Virus record (IMG/VR): IMGVR_UViG_3300021957_000145
Coordinates: 1 to 34,866 of that record
Length of the DNA: 34,866 nucleotides
DNA from: a virus
Direction: 5' to 3' (one strand)
Shown here: positions 16,084 to 25,263 of the stretch, piece by piece
Layout of the letters: the number at the start of each line of letters is the position of its first letter
How positions within the stretch are numbered: position 1 is the stretch's first letter
Program-made: the position numbers and the translations under genes
Notes under the pieces: model-generated
What the model was told of the DNA's origin: nothing
Databases searched by the model: none
What the model saw: only the letters and a program-made list of their open reading frames with translations

Positions 16084-17649
16084 TTAGAATTCGATTACAA
16101 TTTTGATATCTTCTGTTTGGTCTGAAGCTCTAGAAATTGGTCTTCTATTTTCTACATAAATTATTTTTCCACTATCTGTTTCTAGTTCTGGTACGGCAAA
16201 TCCACCGCCACCAGCACTAAACGCAATAGTACCACCATTACTTAGTGTTTCTGTGGGAGAGTTAGAAACTGGTGTTCCAGATGCACTAGATGTAGCACCT
16301 GAGATAGTATTAGTTCCACTGAATGAAACCTTAGTAAGATATGTGGAAGAGGAAGAGTTAGAATCAATTCCATAGTTTTCCCACTGTTCTTGTTGATAAT
16401 ATAAAATTTTGTTTGCACTATCATACTCTACTACTCTACCAGTAGCATTGTTTCCTGATTGTGTAATCTTTTCATCTGGTTCAAATGTTCCACTTGTAGA
16501 CGAAAATTTAACTGCATGTGTCATTCTTGTTTGTGTTGCAGTTGCAACTGTTGTTGTACCAGCATTTGTTGGGTCTACAACGATACCAACTTCTCTAAAA
16601 TCGTTTCCGATTGCAAAGTCATCTGTCTCTGTTTGTTCTAATTTAGTATTCATCATAACGAAGTGGCCACCTAATTCTGATACAGGATCAAAACCATGTC
16701 CAACTTGAGGTGATATGATTGGTACAACTGCACCACCAGAACCAGAACCAATTGATACAGAAGAAGTCAAGCCCGCATCCGAGTATACTTTGTTTAGGTT
16801 TACAACACCATAAGTGTAACCTTCTCCAGGCGCCTCTATTTGTGAATTGGTTGTTGCATTAGAACCAAAGGCTTTAATCTCGCCACCAGATACAACAATC
16901 TTAACTTTACCACCAGTGCCATTTCCAAGGATAGGCGCATAGTAAATTCCACCAGCCCCACCAGAACCATTTGTACCATTAGTATTTGAATAACCAGAAC
17001 CAGCAGTTGTTCTAAGAACTTTTACTGGAGCGCCATGATAAGGTGCAGTATCACCAGATGCAGTTACAGTGTCAGCAGAAACGGTAGAGTTTACTTTCAC
17101 TGGAATAAAATCTGATGTTACAAACTTATTAACTTCATTGGTTGTAAGTGTGTACATATATTGTAGATAATATCCACCCTCAAAGAATGGAGTAGATGAT
17201 GTTGATGTTGGCCCTGAAGCACCAGCTGCAATCGCAGCACCATTATTGTTATCAAGAACTTTATATACTTTATATTCAGCAGTCATAAAGTAAAAAGTTG
17301 AGTCGTACAAATTAGTTGCACTGGATGTTGCTGGGTTTGTTGAAGTTACATCATGTTCATACATATCATAAACAACACCATTGGAATATGTTCTACGAGG
17401 AATAACGTATGAAACGTCTGTAGAACCAATTCTTTTGGCAGCGAGCATCGAGTCCCACTTGTAACTTTCTACTGTTACAGTATCCTGTGGTACAGGTGGA
17501 GTTGTATCAGCCCCTCCACTAGTTGTTGCAGTAAAAGGTGAACTCTTACCAATAAACAAATAGTAATTAGATGCAGAAGATTCTGAGAATGACTCGTGAA
17601 ACTGGTCTGCATTATGTTGTCTGAATTTTTCAGTGATTATCGCTGCCAT
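16084..17649 (-). CDS. gp8: Baseplate wedge protein gp8
   Basis: 521 residues. The N-terminus MAAIITEKFRQHNADQFHESF, then YYLFIGKSSPF, is characteristic of gp8-type wedge proteins of T4-like marine phages; the following VESYKWDSMLAAKRIGSTDV and SYVIPRRTY also fit. The middle includes VYDMYEHDV, FYFMTAEYKVYKVLDNN and YYLQYMYTLTTNEVNKFVTSDFIPV; the C-terminus ends GKIIYVENRRPISRASDQTE, DIKIVIEF, the usual gp8 ending. T4 gp8 is a dimer in the baseplate wedge that binds gp7 and gp10. It lies between the gp7-type gene side and DUF4815, as expected. A possible late promoter lies 25 bases upstream. Confidence 0.85.
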   Translation of the reverse strand: MAAIITEKFRQHNADQFHESFSESSASNYYLFIGKSSPFTATTSGGADTTPPVPQDTVTVESYKWDSMLAAKRIGSTDVSYVIPRRTYSNGVVYDMYEHDVTSTNPATSSATNLYDSTFYFMTAEYKVYKVLDNNNGAAIAAGASGPTSTSSTPFFEGGYYLQYMYTLTTNEVNKFVTSDFIPVKVNSTVSADTVTASGDTAPYHGAPVKVLRTTAGSGYSNTNGTNGSGGAGGIYYAPILGNGTGGKVKIVVSGGEIKAFGSNATTNSQIEAPGEGYTYGVVNLNKVYSDAGLTSSVSIGSGSGGAVVPIISPQVGHGFDPVSELGGHFVMMNTKLEQTETDDFAIGNDFREVGIVVDPTNAGTTTVATATQTRMTHAVKFSSTSGTFEPDEKITQSGNNATGRVVEYDSANKILYYQQEQWENYGIDSNSSSSTYLTKVSFSGTNTISGATSSASGTPVSNSPTETLSNGGTIAFSAGGGGFAVPELETDSGKIIYVENRRPISRASDQTEDIKIVIEF

Positions 17650-17673
17650 TGTTTTTTTCCTATATTACAAGAT

Positions 17674-17681
17674 TATTTATT
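17674..17681 (-). promoter_or_regulatory. Possible late promoter variant (AATAAATA)
   Basis: Reads AATAAATA on the minus strand, one base off TATAAATA, 25 bases before the gp8 ATG, the same spacing as the exact copy upstream of 8213-8557. It overlaps the last codons of 17677-17952. Tentative because of the first-base mismatch. Confidence 0.4.
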
Positions 17682-17952
17682 CGTCTTCACCAGCAGGATT
17701 TGTCGCAGCAAGATGTGCCGCATATGCAGTTTTTACTGCATCAGTATGAAACTGTGTAATCATTGCTTGTACGTCTGCACTCTCAGCAGCAACTGCTTCA
17801 TCGGTTGCATCTGGTGAAACAACATGTCTGCTGAATGAACGAGACAGTTCAACACCGTCCTCTTCAACCACCGTAGCTGTTCTCACTTGAATGTGCTTGA
17901 ATGCTCCAACCACTTCAATTTTATCTTGTTCTGTTCTTTTAGTAATAGCCAT
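17677..17952 (-). CDS. Conserved small phage protein, unknown function (91 aa)
   Basis: 91 residues: MAITKRTEQDKIEVVGAFKH, IQVRTATVVEEDGVELSRSF, SRHVVSPDATDEAV, then an Ala-rich helix and an acidic end. The EVVGxFKxIQVRxATVxEEDGxELSRSFxRHV pattern is one I associate with small proteins in the fibre regions of marine phages, but no function is known to me. The first half should form a beta hairpin sheet and the second a helix. It lies between fibre 18019-18990 and gp8. Its start is preceded by an AGGAGA site 7 bases upstream. It could be a fibre or baseplate accessory protein. Confidence 0.65.
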   Translation of the reverse strand: MAITKRTEQDKIEVVGAFKHIQVRTATVVEEDGVELSRSFSRHVVSPDATDEAVAAESADVQAMITQFHTDAVKTAYAAHLAATNPAGEDE

Positions 17953-17976
17953 TTTTTGTCTCCTATTTTAATTATC

Positions 17977-18019
17977 GTGACTTAGCATGTCACCTGTCCG
18001 ACCCAATCTCTGAAAGGGT
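17977..18019 (-). other. Double RNA hairpin after a fibre gene
   Basis: GTGAC (17977-17981) pairs with GTCAC (17989-17993), and ACCC (18001-18004) pairs with GGGT (18016-18019). Order and spacing match 1589-1631, where the first stem is GTGGC/GCCAC, so a G:C pair is swapped for A:T with the helix kept. Both follow directly after a fibre stop codon on the minus strand. Confidence 0.6.
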
Positions 18020-18023
18020 TATG
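18001..18023 (-). repeat. 23-base direct repeat at fibre stop codon, copy 2
   Basis: Identical to 6437-6459 and placed the same way, spanning the TAA of the paralogous fibre gene 18019-18990. Exact identity outside coding sequence, with more diverged coding sequence upstream, points to recent copying or selection on the repeat. Confidence 0.85.
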
Positions 18024-18990
18024 TGTCTGTAAAATATGTCATACCAAACATTATTGTAGGTGTACTTCCCCATCCAGATGGAGAAAGATAAGATGAAGTT
18101 GTTCCTGCTCCATTCAGATAAGTTACATAAGCCTGAGTAGTACCTTGATTTCCGTATGCATGTAAACTATTAACATTTTGTCCAAGACTATGAACATATG
18201 GAAAACTTCCAGTAGAGTACTGGTCACTGCCAGGTGCTATGGTAAATGGAAACCCTGATATGTAACCATAAGTTCCTGTCATATTCGATCCCAGACTAAG
18301 TACAGAAACGTAACATTGTATATAAACCATTTGACCAATTTTTGTGTAAGTTCCAAGTCGTACATTATAATTTTCCCCAGTAGGTGCGTTTGCCCCTTTT
18401 AACGTAGGTGTCCAACTGCCTTGTTCATAATCGTCTAGCTTATGATCCGCATCAGTTCCACCGAGGTATATACCGCCTGATAGGTAAGCGTCTTTGAAGC
18501 GTTTAGTACTGTAACCAAGATCTAAAGCGTTATCTGTGTAACTACCAGTAGCTACGTTTGTAGGAATAATAGCATCTAGTGTTGACTCTATAGTTACACC
18601 AGCATCACCTGAACCAATGTATAAACCGCCAGAATTATTACCAATACTACCTACACCTGTGCCGTCTTTGTAAAAGTTTAAAATAGTGCCATCAGAGGAG
18701 TTCCTATTTATAGCCATAGGTGTACCACTACGGCTTACATAAGTTTCTCCATTTGGATGTGCTTCAAACCCATCTACATTATAACCAGCACTTGTCTTAC
18801 CGATTAACACCTTTTCATTACTGTCAATCCTAAGTGCCGTGGCGTCTGCGTTATCGTCAATGCCTTTTGAAGTAAATGCACCAGTAGTAGTAATTGCTCC
18901 AGAAGTGTTGATTGCAATATCATTTGCTAGATCAGCAGTAGTAATTGCACCGTCAAGTACCGCTGTGGATTTAATTGTATCAATTGCCAT
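18019..18990 (-). CDS. Tail fibre protein, GIDDNADATAL / DDYEQGSW family, copy 2
   Basis: 323 residues. Starts MAIDTIKSTAVLDGAITTADLANDI, a repeat-type head like the partial fibre at 1-208. Residues about 42-66 hold SKGIDDNADATALRIDSNEK, the centre FYKDGTGVGSIGNNSGGLYIG, and residues about 168-200 RFKDAYLSGGIYLGGTDADH followed by KLDDYEQGSWTPTL. The tip has VYIQCYVSVLSLGSN and GYISGFPFTI, ending YFTDT. Paralogue of 6455-7390 with a different tip. Its place inside the baseplate cluster, between gp7-type and gp8, is where T4-like marine phages often carry fibre genes. Likely a host-recognition fibre. Confidence 0.8.
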   Translation of the reverse strand: MAIDTIKSTAVLDGAITTADLANDIAINTSGAITTTGAFTSKGIDDNADATALRIDSNEKVLIGKTSAGYNVDGFEAHPNGETYVSRSGTPMAINRNSSDGTILNFYKDGTGVGSIGNNSGGLYIGSGDAGVTIESTLDAIIPTNVATGSYTDNALDLGYSTKRFKDAYLSGGIYLGGTDADHKLDDYEQGSWTPTLKGANAPTGENYNVRLGTYTKIGQMVYIQCYVSVLSLGSNMTGTYGYISGFPFTIAPGSDQYSTGSFPYVHSLGQNVNSLHAYGNQGTTQAYVTYLNGAGTTSSYLSPSGWGSTPTIMFGMTYFTDT

Positions 18991-19002
18991 TACTATCTAT
19001 CC

Positions 19003-19908
19003 TTAATGTAAGTCTGTCCATGCAGTACCGTTATATACTTGAGCTTTGTTTGTTGCAGTCAAGTAAATCATCATACCAGCGGCAGGAGAAGATATTGCAC
19101 TATCTCTTGCAGTTGTTGTTGCATGTACTGCTAATTGAACATGATTAGATGCAGTGAATGATGCACCAGCGATTGCGCCTGTACCAGTAATAGTAGGTGA
19201 TGTCAAAGTCTTGTTAGTAAGTGTATCAGTAGATACCAAACTTACCAATGTAGAACTTGCACCAGCAGGAAGTAACATTGTATTCGTTACACTTGCACTA
19301 TGTGGTTGTGGTTTGATTGTTTGTCCATGTGAGTTTGCATGACAGTTAAGTTTAATCTGTCCCTCAACTGATGAACCGTCACCTTTGATTTCTACAATCT
19401 GTGTTGCTGGATCAAGATCTAAATTGCCAGATGCAGTTGTCACATCTCCACCAATAACTGGTGAAGTCAATGTTTTGTTTGTAAGTGTCAAAGTATTTGC
19501 AGCAAGACAAATAGATGCAGTATCACTCAAGTCTGTACTTGCAATTGTGATTGCAGAAGAACCATCGAATGCTTGTCCAGCAATATTAACTGATGCCGCA
19601 AGAGCAGTTGCCGTTGCAGCGTTACCTGTAGTAGAACCAGAAGTTCCAGAACAGTTACCAGTTACGTTTCCTGTAAATGTACCAGCGATTGCGCCTGTAC
19701 CAGTGATGGTTGGACTTGTTAAAGTCTTGTTTGTTAAAGTCTGAGTTGCAGTATTCAATGTTACTGTGTCAGATGAAAGTGTAGAACCATCGCCAAGCTT
19801 GGAGTACACTTCTACGAAATTGGCGTTGATTTTGCCTGCTCCACTACGGAGGTCATCGCCTGTTCCGTCATTCGCAGAAGTTCCACGCCCTATTGCTTGA
19901 TATGCCAT
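19003..19908 (-). CDS. Tail fibre protein with LTNKTLTSP repeats (301 aa)
   Basis: 301 residues. The head, MAYQAIGRGTSANDGTGDDL, RSGAGKINANFVEVYSKLG, is the common 'NDGTGDxLRxAxxKINxNFxE' start of phage fibre proteins. The shaft contains LTNKTLTSPTITGTGAIAG twice (near residues 58-76 and 232-250) and LTNKTLTSPVIGG once (near 141-153). A segment GSSVEGQIKLNCHANSHGQT lies between. The C-terminus AAGMMIYLTATNKAQVYNGT is a common fibre ending. A T4-type late promoter is 30 bases upstream, so it opens a late transcript. Likely a baseplate-attached fibre. Confidence 0.8.
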   Translation of the reverse strand: MAYQAIGRGTSANDGTGDDLRSGAGKINANFVEVYSKLGDGSTLSSDTVTLNTATQTLTNKTLTSPTITGTGAIAGTFTGNVTGNCSGTSGSTTGNAATATALAASVNIAGQAFDGSSAITIASTDLSDTASICLAANTLTLTNKTLTSPVIGGDVTTASGNLDLDPATQIVEIKGDGSSVEGQIKLNCHANSHGQTIKPQPHSASVTNTMLLPAGASSTLVSLVSTDTLTNKTLTSPTITGTGAIAGASFTASNHVQLAVHATTTARDSAISSPAAGMMIYLTATNKAQVYNGTAWTDLH

Positions 19909-19937
19909 TCTGGGTTTCTCCTATTAATTCCTATAGT

Positions 19938-19945
19938 TATTTATA
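19938..19945 (-). promoter_or_regulatory. T4-type late promoter
   Basis: Exact TATAAATA on the minus strand in the 46-base gap between 19955-22876 and 19003-19908, 30 bases before the ATG of the fibre gene. Confidence 0.7.
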
Positions 19946-19954
19946 CGACTAATC

Positions 19955-22876
19955 TCACTGACTATCGTATGTTTGTGTATTTTTATCAAAGGTTGTGTCT
20001 ATTGTTGAGAATAAAGAGAGCAACCCTGTTCCTGTATTTGCATCTGTATCAAAGTTATCATCTGTTGCATCAAAAGAAACAGTACCTTGGTCAAAAGATG
20101 TTGCATAACGACCTTCTGTATCATCTACTTCTGTTCCACCTGTCTCTTCATCAAATCCTGAGAAGATGTTATCGAAAGATACAAAGTCATTATCAAATCT
20201 ATTTATTAACCCACCTCTGTCAATGATAATCTCAGAAGGAGGCATAACATTAATTCTTGTGTTGTAAGCTGCATCTGGAATGTCACCATTCGAATCAGAA
20301 ACTTGATTAATTCTAATATGTCCAAACTGTCCGATAGGATATAAATCTCTTGTGTCATTATATCCAGGCGTAACTGAACGCCCAATAGGGTCAGTATAGT
20401 TTGGTATAACTCCAGCAGTTCCAATTGGTGGAACTGCGAAGGCATACTTTGCAAGATTTTCTAATGTTGGGCCTAAAGTGAACGGAGTATTAAGTCTATT
20501 CCTATCTAGTCTCACACTTACAGTTTGTGTTAATGTTACTTCACGTTCATTTCTAGCAAAATCTGTAACGTCTTCCCCAGCAACTTTTGCATTTGCGTTT
20601 ACACTTGTACTATCTGTTGTAGTACCCAATCTCCTACCAAACACTGTTGTGAATAGAGTTCTGAATGTAGAAGCAAGTTCTGGAGTGAATGTTCCAGTGT
20701 CACCAGTGAAGTCGTAAATATCTCCAGCAGCTGGGTTTCTAATTCTTAGAGAATTTAATTGTGCCTGTTCTAAAGATGTAGCAAAAGAAACCTCACCAAA
20801 CACGTTCCAACCAGCAGGGTGAATTGACCTACGAACACTATCTCTCCATGTGTTAATCGACTCACCGATACGAACAACATAAGAATAATCTTGATAGTAG
20901 AAACTATCTTGAACCTTCATAGAAGATTCACTAATCTGTCCTCTATCACTTACATACCTACCACCAGTTTGAATTGTAGCACCAATAACTGTTTCTGATT
21001 TTGAGTGTACACACTGCACAACCTCAGCAGAAGCTCCAGTTGCAGTAGTTATAATTTCTCCTCTAGTAAAATGTTCTACAGGAGTTTTTAATTCAAGCAA
21101 TCTATTTACAGGATTAAAAGAAACAATCGAAGCTGTATGAGATGTAAACGTATCACCAATAGTGAAATTTCCAGATATGTTTTTAATAATTACATTTCTG
21201 TTCATGGTTATATCTGGAACACTAGTGTATCCTAAACCAAGATTTGTAATACCAACTTTAAGAACTTTACCAACACCACTGTTAGAGAGGGCGAGTATAG
21301 AACCACCAGAACCAGTTGATGAAGTGATACCCATAGAAGGTAGAGTTGTATAACCACCACCATCTTCAAATATTTCTATTCGAGATAATGAACCTGTTTC
21401 TGATGCAACACCCAAGTCAGTGAATGTTTGATCTTCAACGATTATAACATCACCAGTTTCTAAAAGTAAAGTATCTGGCTCTGACAAGTTTTGTTCTTGT
21501 CTAATTTTAAAATCTTCAGATTCTTCTCGTAAAACCTTTTCACCAGTTTCATATATTATAGTATCACCACTCTCCATTAAGAGATTGTCTACATGTTCTA
21601 TAATGATATCGTTGTGGTGTGTCTCGCCTTCATAAACGATGTTGTCAACTTCAGTTTCAAGTTCTAATGATAATGCACCACCAAGAACTTTAATCTTTGC
21701 AGCTGCGCCAGAACCATTTGTGTTTGAGTTGTTGAATGTAATTACATCATCATACACATATCCTGTACCACCACTCTCAACATGAACTTGATCAATACCA
21801 CCTTCACCAATATCTGTGATAGCACCTTGAACGCCGATACTTCCTAAGTTTTCGAAGTGAGCTTTGTCATCTACTTTGTAGTACTGTCCCTGTTCTGTTA
21901 CGGTAACATTACCAACAATGCCAGAAACTTCAGCACGAATAAGTTGGTCTAAATCATTTGATATTGCGTTAATTGTTTCGCCAATAGTAAACGTGCCACT
22001 AATTGTGGTTCTGTCAAGATTGAGTTCTGCAATAAGTTGTGCGCCCTCTTTGTACTTAACAATAGTTTGACAAACAGCAGTCGCACCAGAAGTTTCACCA
22101 GTAACTACTTGACCAATAATTTGGTTAAAGTCTGATGTACCAATCTCAGTAACACGCATTAGTAAATCATCAGACCATTGGCCATTTGAAACTCTTAGAA
22201 CATTTTCTCTTGGGTATAGGAGTGAAGACTCTTCATCGAAAAGTATTCTGAAGAATAGTTTGTGTCCTTCAAGAGTACCTTTAGCCTCATACAAACTCCT
22301 AATGTTCTTCATTAAGTTTCGTTTAGAAACACCACTTGCAATACTCTCTGGAATAGATTCCATAATAGAGTCTTTGAAGTTATCTAAGAAATCATAAACT
22401 GTATTGTCAACATCTGCATATGCAAGAAGTTGTTGAATGTTCTGTACAGGGTTTGCACGATATGAAACAACAGGAGCTTTAGCACCAGATGTTAAACCAA
22501 CTACAGTTTCGCCTGTTTGAAATTTTTGTTGAGATGATATGTAAAGAACTTTTGTATTATCATAATCATCAACAAGTATCTTTGCTGTGTATCCAGTAGT
22601 TTCGCCACGAATTTTTTCTCCAGCAACAAACTTACCAACTGACTCTTCAAGTACGACATTCTCTTCTTGTTGATCAAGAATATAGTTTACACTATTAGTT
22701 TCTTGAATCAGAAAATCGTTTGAACCGCCAAGTGTCAGTTCAGCAGATTCTAAAAACTGATAGTAATGTTTTAGAAAAAGAGCAAACTGAGGATGATCTG
22801 CCTGAACAAATTCTGGCAGTTGATACTGAACGTGAGGTGATACCTTGTTAGTTAGTTTTGGTGTGTTACCAGCCAT
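19955..22876 (-). CDS. gp7: Baseplate wedge protein, gp7-type (973 aa)
   Basis: 973 residues. The N-terminus has SPHVQYQLPEFVQADHPQFA, LFLKHYYQFLESAE, the start seen in the large wedge protein between gp6 and gp8 of marine T4-like phages; T4 gp7 is 1032 residues. A helical section (residues about 145-215: NIQQLLAYADVDNTVYDFLD, SIPESIASGVSKRNLMKNIR) follows. The rest contains many short beta units of the form FxxGExxxGxTSGAxAxV and GxGYxxxP, for example FQTGETVVGLTSGA, IGQVVTGETSGATA, GGTGYVYDDVITF and GLGYTSVPDI. A late section has DSVRRSIHPAGWNVFGEVSF. In T4 gp7 starts wedge assembly with gp10. Assignment rests on position and N-terminal pattern rather than on similarity to T4 gp7 itself. 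Confidence 0.75.
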   Translation of the reverse strand: MAGNTPKLTNKVSPHVQYQLPEFVQADHPQFALFLKHYYQFLESAELTLGGSNDFLIQETNSVNYILDQQEENVVLEESVGKFVAGEKIRGETTGYTAKILVDDYDNTKVLYISSQQKFQTGETVVGLTSGAKAPVVSYRANPVQNIQQLLAYADVDNTVYDFLDNFKDSIMESIPESIASGVSKRNLMKNIRSLYEAKGTLEGHKLFFRILFDEESSLLYPRENVLRVSNGQWSDDLLMRVTEIGTSDFNQIIGQVVTGETSGATAVCQTIVKYKEGAQLIAELNLDRTTISGTFTIGETINAISNDLDQLIRAEVSGIVGNVTVTEQGQYYKVDDKAHFENLGSIGVQGAITDIGEGGIDQVHVESGGTGYVYDDVITFNNSNTNGSGAAAKIKVLGGALSLELETEVDNIVYEGETHHNDIIIEHVDNLLMESGDTIIYETGEKVLREESEDFKIRQEQNLSEPDTLLLETGDVIIVEDQTFTDLGVASETGSLSRIEIFEDGGGYTTLPSMGITSSTGSGGSILALSNSGVGKVLKVGITNLGLGYTSVPDITMNRNVIIKNISGNFTIGDTFTSHTASIVSFNPVNRLLELKTPVEHFTRGEIITTATGASAEVVQCVHSKSETVIGATIQTGGRYVSDRGQISESSMKVQDSFYYQDYSYVVRIGESINTWRDSVRRSIHPAGWNVFGEVSFATSLEQAQLNSLRIRNPAAGDIYDFTGDTGTFTPELASTFRTLFTTVFGRRLGTTTDSTSVNANAKVAGEDVTDFARNEREVTLTQTVSVRLDRNRLNTPFTLGPTLENLAKYAFAVPPIGTAGVIPNYTDPIGRSVTPGYNDTRDLYPIGQFGHIRINQVSDSNGDIPDAAYNTRINVMPPSEIIIDRGGLINRFDNDFVSFDNIFSGFDEETGGTEVDDTEGRYATSFDQGTVSFDATDDNFDTDANTGTGLLSLFSTIDTTFDKNTQTYDSQ

Positions 22877-22890
22877 TTAGACAAACCCTA

Positions 22891-24801
22891 TTAATAAGAT
22901 GAACCGCTTGAAGACGAACTAGAAGAAGAAGAACTTGATGAACCACCGAATGATACATCAGTAGCACCACCAGTTGAAGTTGTACCAAAAGTTCCAACAA
23001 CAGAGTGAGAACCTGGCGAAGCAGTCTTACCATCTTGGTCTGTTTGTGCGTCAATAGTTGAACCACCAACATCAATACTTAAAAGTTGATTTCTTACAGA
23101 AACAATATCATTTGAAGATGGGATTGAGAAGAAGTGAATTGTACCATCGTCATTAACAGTAGATGTAACTTGAAGGTCATTGACAATAATAATACCATTA
23201 TTATAATCTATTGTACCGGCATTATTATTTAAGTAAACTCTTTTCTGAGCAACAACACTATACACACGAGTCAAACCAGAGCCATCATCATCAATATAGA
23301 ATGTGTCTGTTGAACCAGCAAGAGTAAATCCTGTTGATGCAATTACTGGTGGTTCGTCATCGTGAGGATGATAGATAGAATTATAATACTTGACAATGTA
23401 CTGTTGTTTAGTATTGATTGCAGCTCTCATAGACTTATACATTCTTATGTTTGTAATATTGTTTATGATTGCTTTGTCAGATGTATCAATCAATCTAGAC
23501 AACTCAGAATATCTAAACATACCGTCAAACTTCTCTAAGGTAGTATCACTATAATCATCAATTGTTTTATTAACTATAGTCTCTAAGTCACCAGAACTTT
23601 TTACAGTATTCTCTGGGTTATATCTGAACGAAACATTCAACACAATGAATATTGTTTCTGGATCAATAATAACTGGTCGAACAGATGCAATATTATAATT
23701 AGATAACTGACTAATAATAGTTGTCTTCTGTTGTTCTGTTAAGAATGTTCCCTGTAGTGGGCTAATAGAAATGTAAACATTACCGTAAGTCTTTGGGTCA
23801 TTATCTTCACCACCCCACACTTGAATTGTTTTAATGTTAGGATAGATCGAAGGCAGAATAGTTTTATAATCATATGCTGTAACAGCACGTTTCTGAGCCG
23901 TGTAACTTAGAGGAGCATTGTATTTTATAGAACGAATTGTTTCTGGTTCTGCACCACCAGTTGCGGCAGATATAGTTGATACTGCAATATTACTTTGTCC
24001 AGATATTGAAGTGGAATTGAAAGAACTTGCACCATTAGCGGCCTCTTTGTTAGTAACAACATATTCTAGAATTATAATATTACCATCAATAGGTTTCTTA
24101 CCAATTACGTTGTCACCGAAGTAAACTTCAAACTTTCCATCTTCTACTTCTTGTAGAAAATATTTTCTATCTGTACCTGTTACGTTTGTTATTTCATCTG
24201 CAAGAGAATATGCTTCGATAGTATTATCAGATGATGAGGCTTGAACGGAAACTTTTAATGTTGTAGTATCGGCTCTGTTACTTGTAATCAAATATTTCTT
24301 TTCTGGGTCATTTGAATCTACTGTGTACTTTGTAGTAACAAGAGTTCCCTCATAGACAGGAAGATTACCAAAGATAATAAGACCATTAGTTTGTGTTGCA
24401 GTAACATCTTCATTAACAACAAACCCATAACTAGTTCCACCGATTGAAGTTGTAAACTTCTGGCCCTTATTAATTGTTAAAGATGATAACGAACCATTAC
24501 TAACAGTGATATCCAAATTTGCCAAAGGCGCACGAGCAGAACGTGGAGTGTAACCCAAAGTCTTTGCATGAGAAACAACTGAGTTACGAAGAGATGAACT
24601 ATCCAAGAACATTTCGTTCGCCGCAAAGTTAGCATTCATTGCAAGGTAATGTGTGTTGTATGCCAAAACATCAAGTATCGCAGAAAGACCAGAACCCTCA
24701 AAGTTATAATCTGAAAATTCAGACTGACCCTTCATGTATGTTTTTAGATTTGTTTTTATGTCATCAAAGTCTAACTCTGTGACTTGTACTTTTCCTGCCA
24801 T
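22891..24801 (-). CDS. gp6: Baseplate wedge protein gp6 (baseplate J family)
   Basis: 636 residues, near T4 gp6 (660). The N-terminus MAGKVQVTELDFDDIKTNLK, GQSEFSDYNFEGSGLSAILD, VLAYNTHYLAMNANFAANEM, FLDSSSLRNSVVSHAKTLGY is diagnostic of gp6/baseplate J proteins. A later block, APLSYTAQKRAVTAYDYKTI, IQVWGGEDNDPKTYGNVYIS, is the conserved core. The C-terminus carries a Ser-rich tail with about ten Ser in a row (near 22900-22935). gp6 forms the ring that joins neighbouring wedges around the hub. It lies next to gp25, with its ATG one base after the gp25 stop, as in the T4-type 25-6-7 order. Confidence 0.92.
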   Translation of the reverse strand: MAGKVQVTELDFDDIKTNLKTYMKGQSEFSDYNFEGSGLSAILDVLAYNTHYLAMNANFAANEMFLDSSSLRNSVVSHAKTLGYTPRSARAPLANLDITVSNGSLSSLTINKGQKFTTSIGGTSYGFVVNEDVTATQTNGLIIFGNLPVYEGTLVTTKYTVDSNDPEKKYLITSNRADTTTLKVSVQASSSDNTIEAYSLADEITNVTGTDRKYFLQEVEDGKFEVYFGDNVIGKKPIDGNIIILEYVVTNKEAANGASSFNSTSISGQSNIAVSTISAATGGAEPETIRSIKYNAPLSYTAQKRAVTAYDYKTILPSIYPNIKTIQVWGGEDNDPKTYGNVYISISPLQGTFLTEQQKTTIISQLSNYNIASVRPVIIDPETIFIVLNVSFRYNPENTVKSSGDLETIVNKTIDDYSDTTLEKFDGMFRYSELSRLIDTSDKAIINNITNIRMYKSMRAAINTKQQYIVKYYNSIYHPHDDEPPVIASTGFTLAGSTDTFYIDDDGSGLTRVYSVVAQKRVYLNNNAGTIDYNNGIIIVNDLQVTSTVNDDGTIHFFSIPSSNDIVSVRNQLLSIDVGGSTIDAQTDQDGKTASPGSHSVVGTFGTTSTGGATDVSFGGSSSSSSSSSSSSGSSY

Positions 24802-25245
24802 TTATCTTAGTCTCTCTAAAAATAATTGTACCGACTGAGCTTCAGACGGAGAATTTACAACAAAGAACTCAATGGTAACATTGTAAGCATTCTGATCAAT
24901 GTTTGCGTTTGATTTTATACTTATCAATTCTACTCTAGGTTCAAAGTTATCAATAACATCCTGTACATATCTGGATAGTAAATCCTCAATAACGGGCGAA
25001 ACTGGTTCAAACAATATAGAACGAATGTTTGATCCAATCTCTGGATGAAAGGGTCTTTCGTGAAAATTCGTATTGATGAGATTTCGAACACTACGTTTCA
25101 CTGCTTCGATGTTTGATATCTTTTGAATATCACCAGTAAGAGGATGTGCAAGGAAATTCAGATTCAAATCTTTAAAGACTTGTCCGTTACGTTCCGAATT
25201 GTTTGTCGCCTCAGCATCTCTAAAAGCAGTTGGATTTGCAGCCAT
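24802..25245 (-). CDS. gp25: Baseplate wedge protein gp25
   Basis: 147 residues, close to T4 gp25 (132). It shows the GPW/gp25 family core: FKDLNLNFLAHPLTGDIQKI, then VKRSVRNLINTNFHERPFHP, EIGSNIRSILFEP. The EIGSxIRxxLFEP motif is the family signature. gp25 binds gp6 and nucleates sheath assembly as the first sheath-like element in contractile tails. An exact TATAAATA late promoter lies 19 bases upstream of the ATG, so gp25-gp6-gp7 likely form one late transcript. Start at the ATG at 25245 with AAGGAGAA before it. Confidence 0.92.
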   Translation of the reverse strand: MAANPTAFRDAEATNNSERNGQVFKDLNLNFLAHPLTGDIQKISNIEAVKRSVRNLINTNFHERPFHPEIGSNIRSILFEPVSPVIEDLLSRYVQDVIDNFEPRVELISIKSNANIDQNAYNVTIEFFVVNSPSEAQSVQLFLERLR

Positions 25246-25263
25246 TCTTATTCTCCTTATTTG

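Noticed and set aside
18705-18712. TATAAATA on the minus strand
   Set aside because: It lies inside the coding sequence of 18019-18990 with no gene start nearby; probably chance in AT-rich DNA.
22891-22940. Ser-codon repeat at the 3' end of gp6
   Set aside because: Simple low-complexity tail; no sign of a regulatory repeat or CRISPR.
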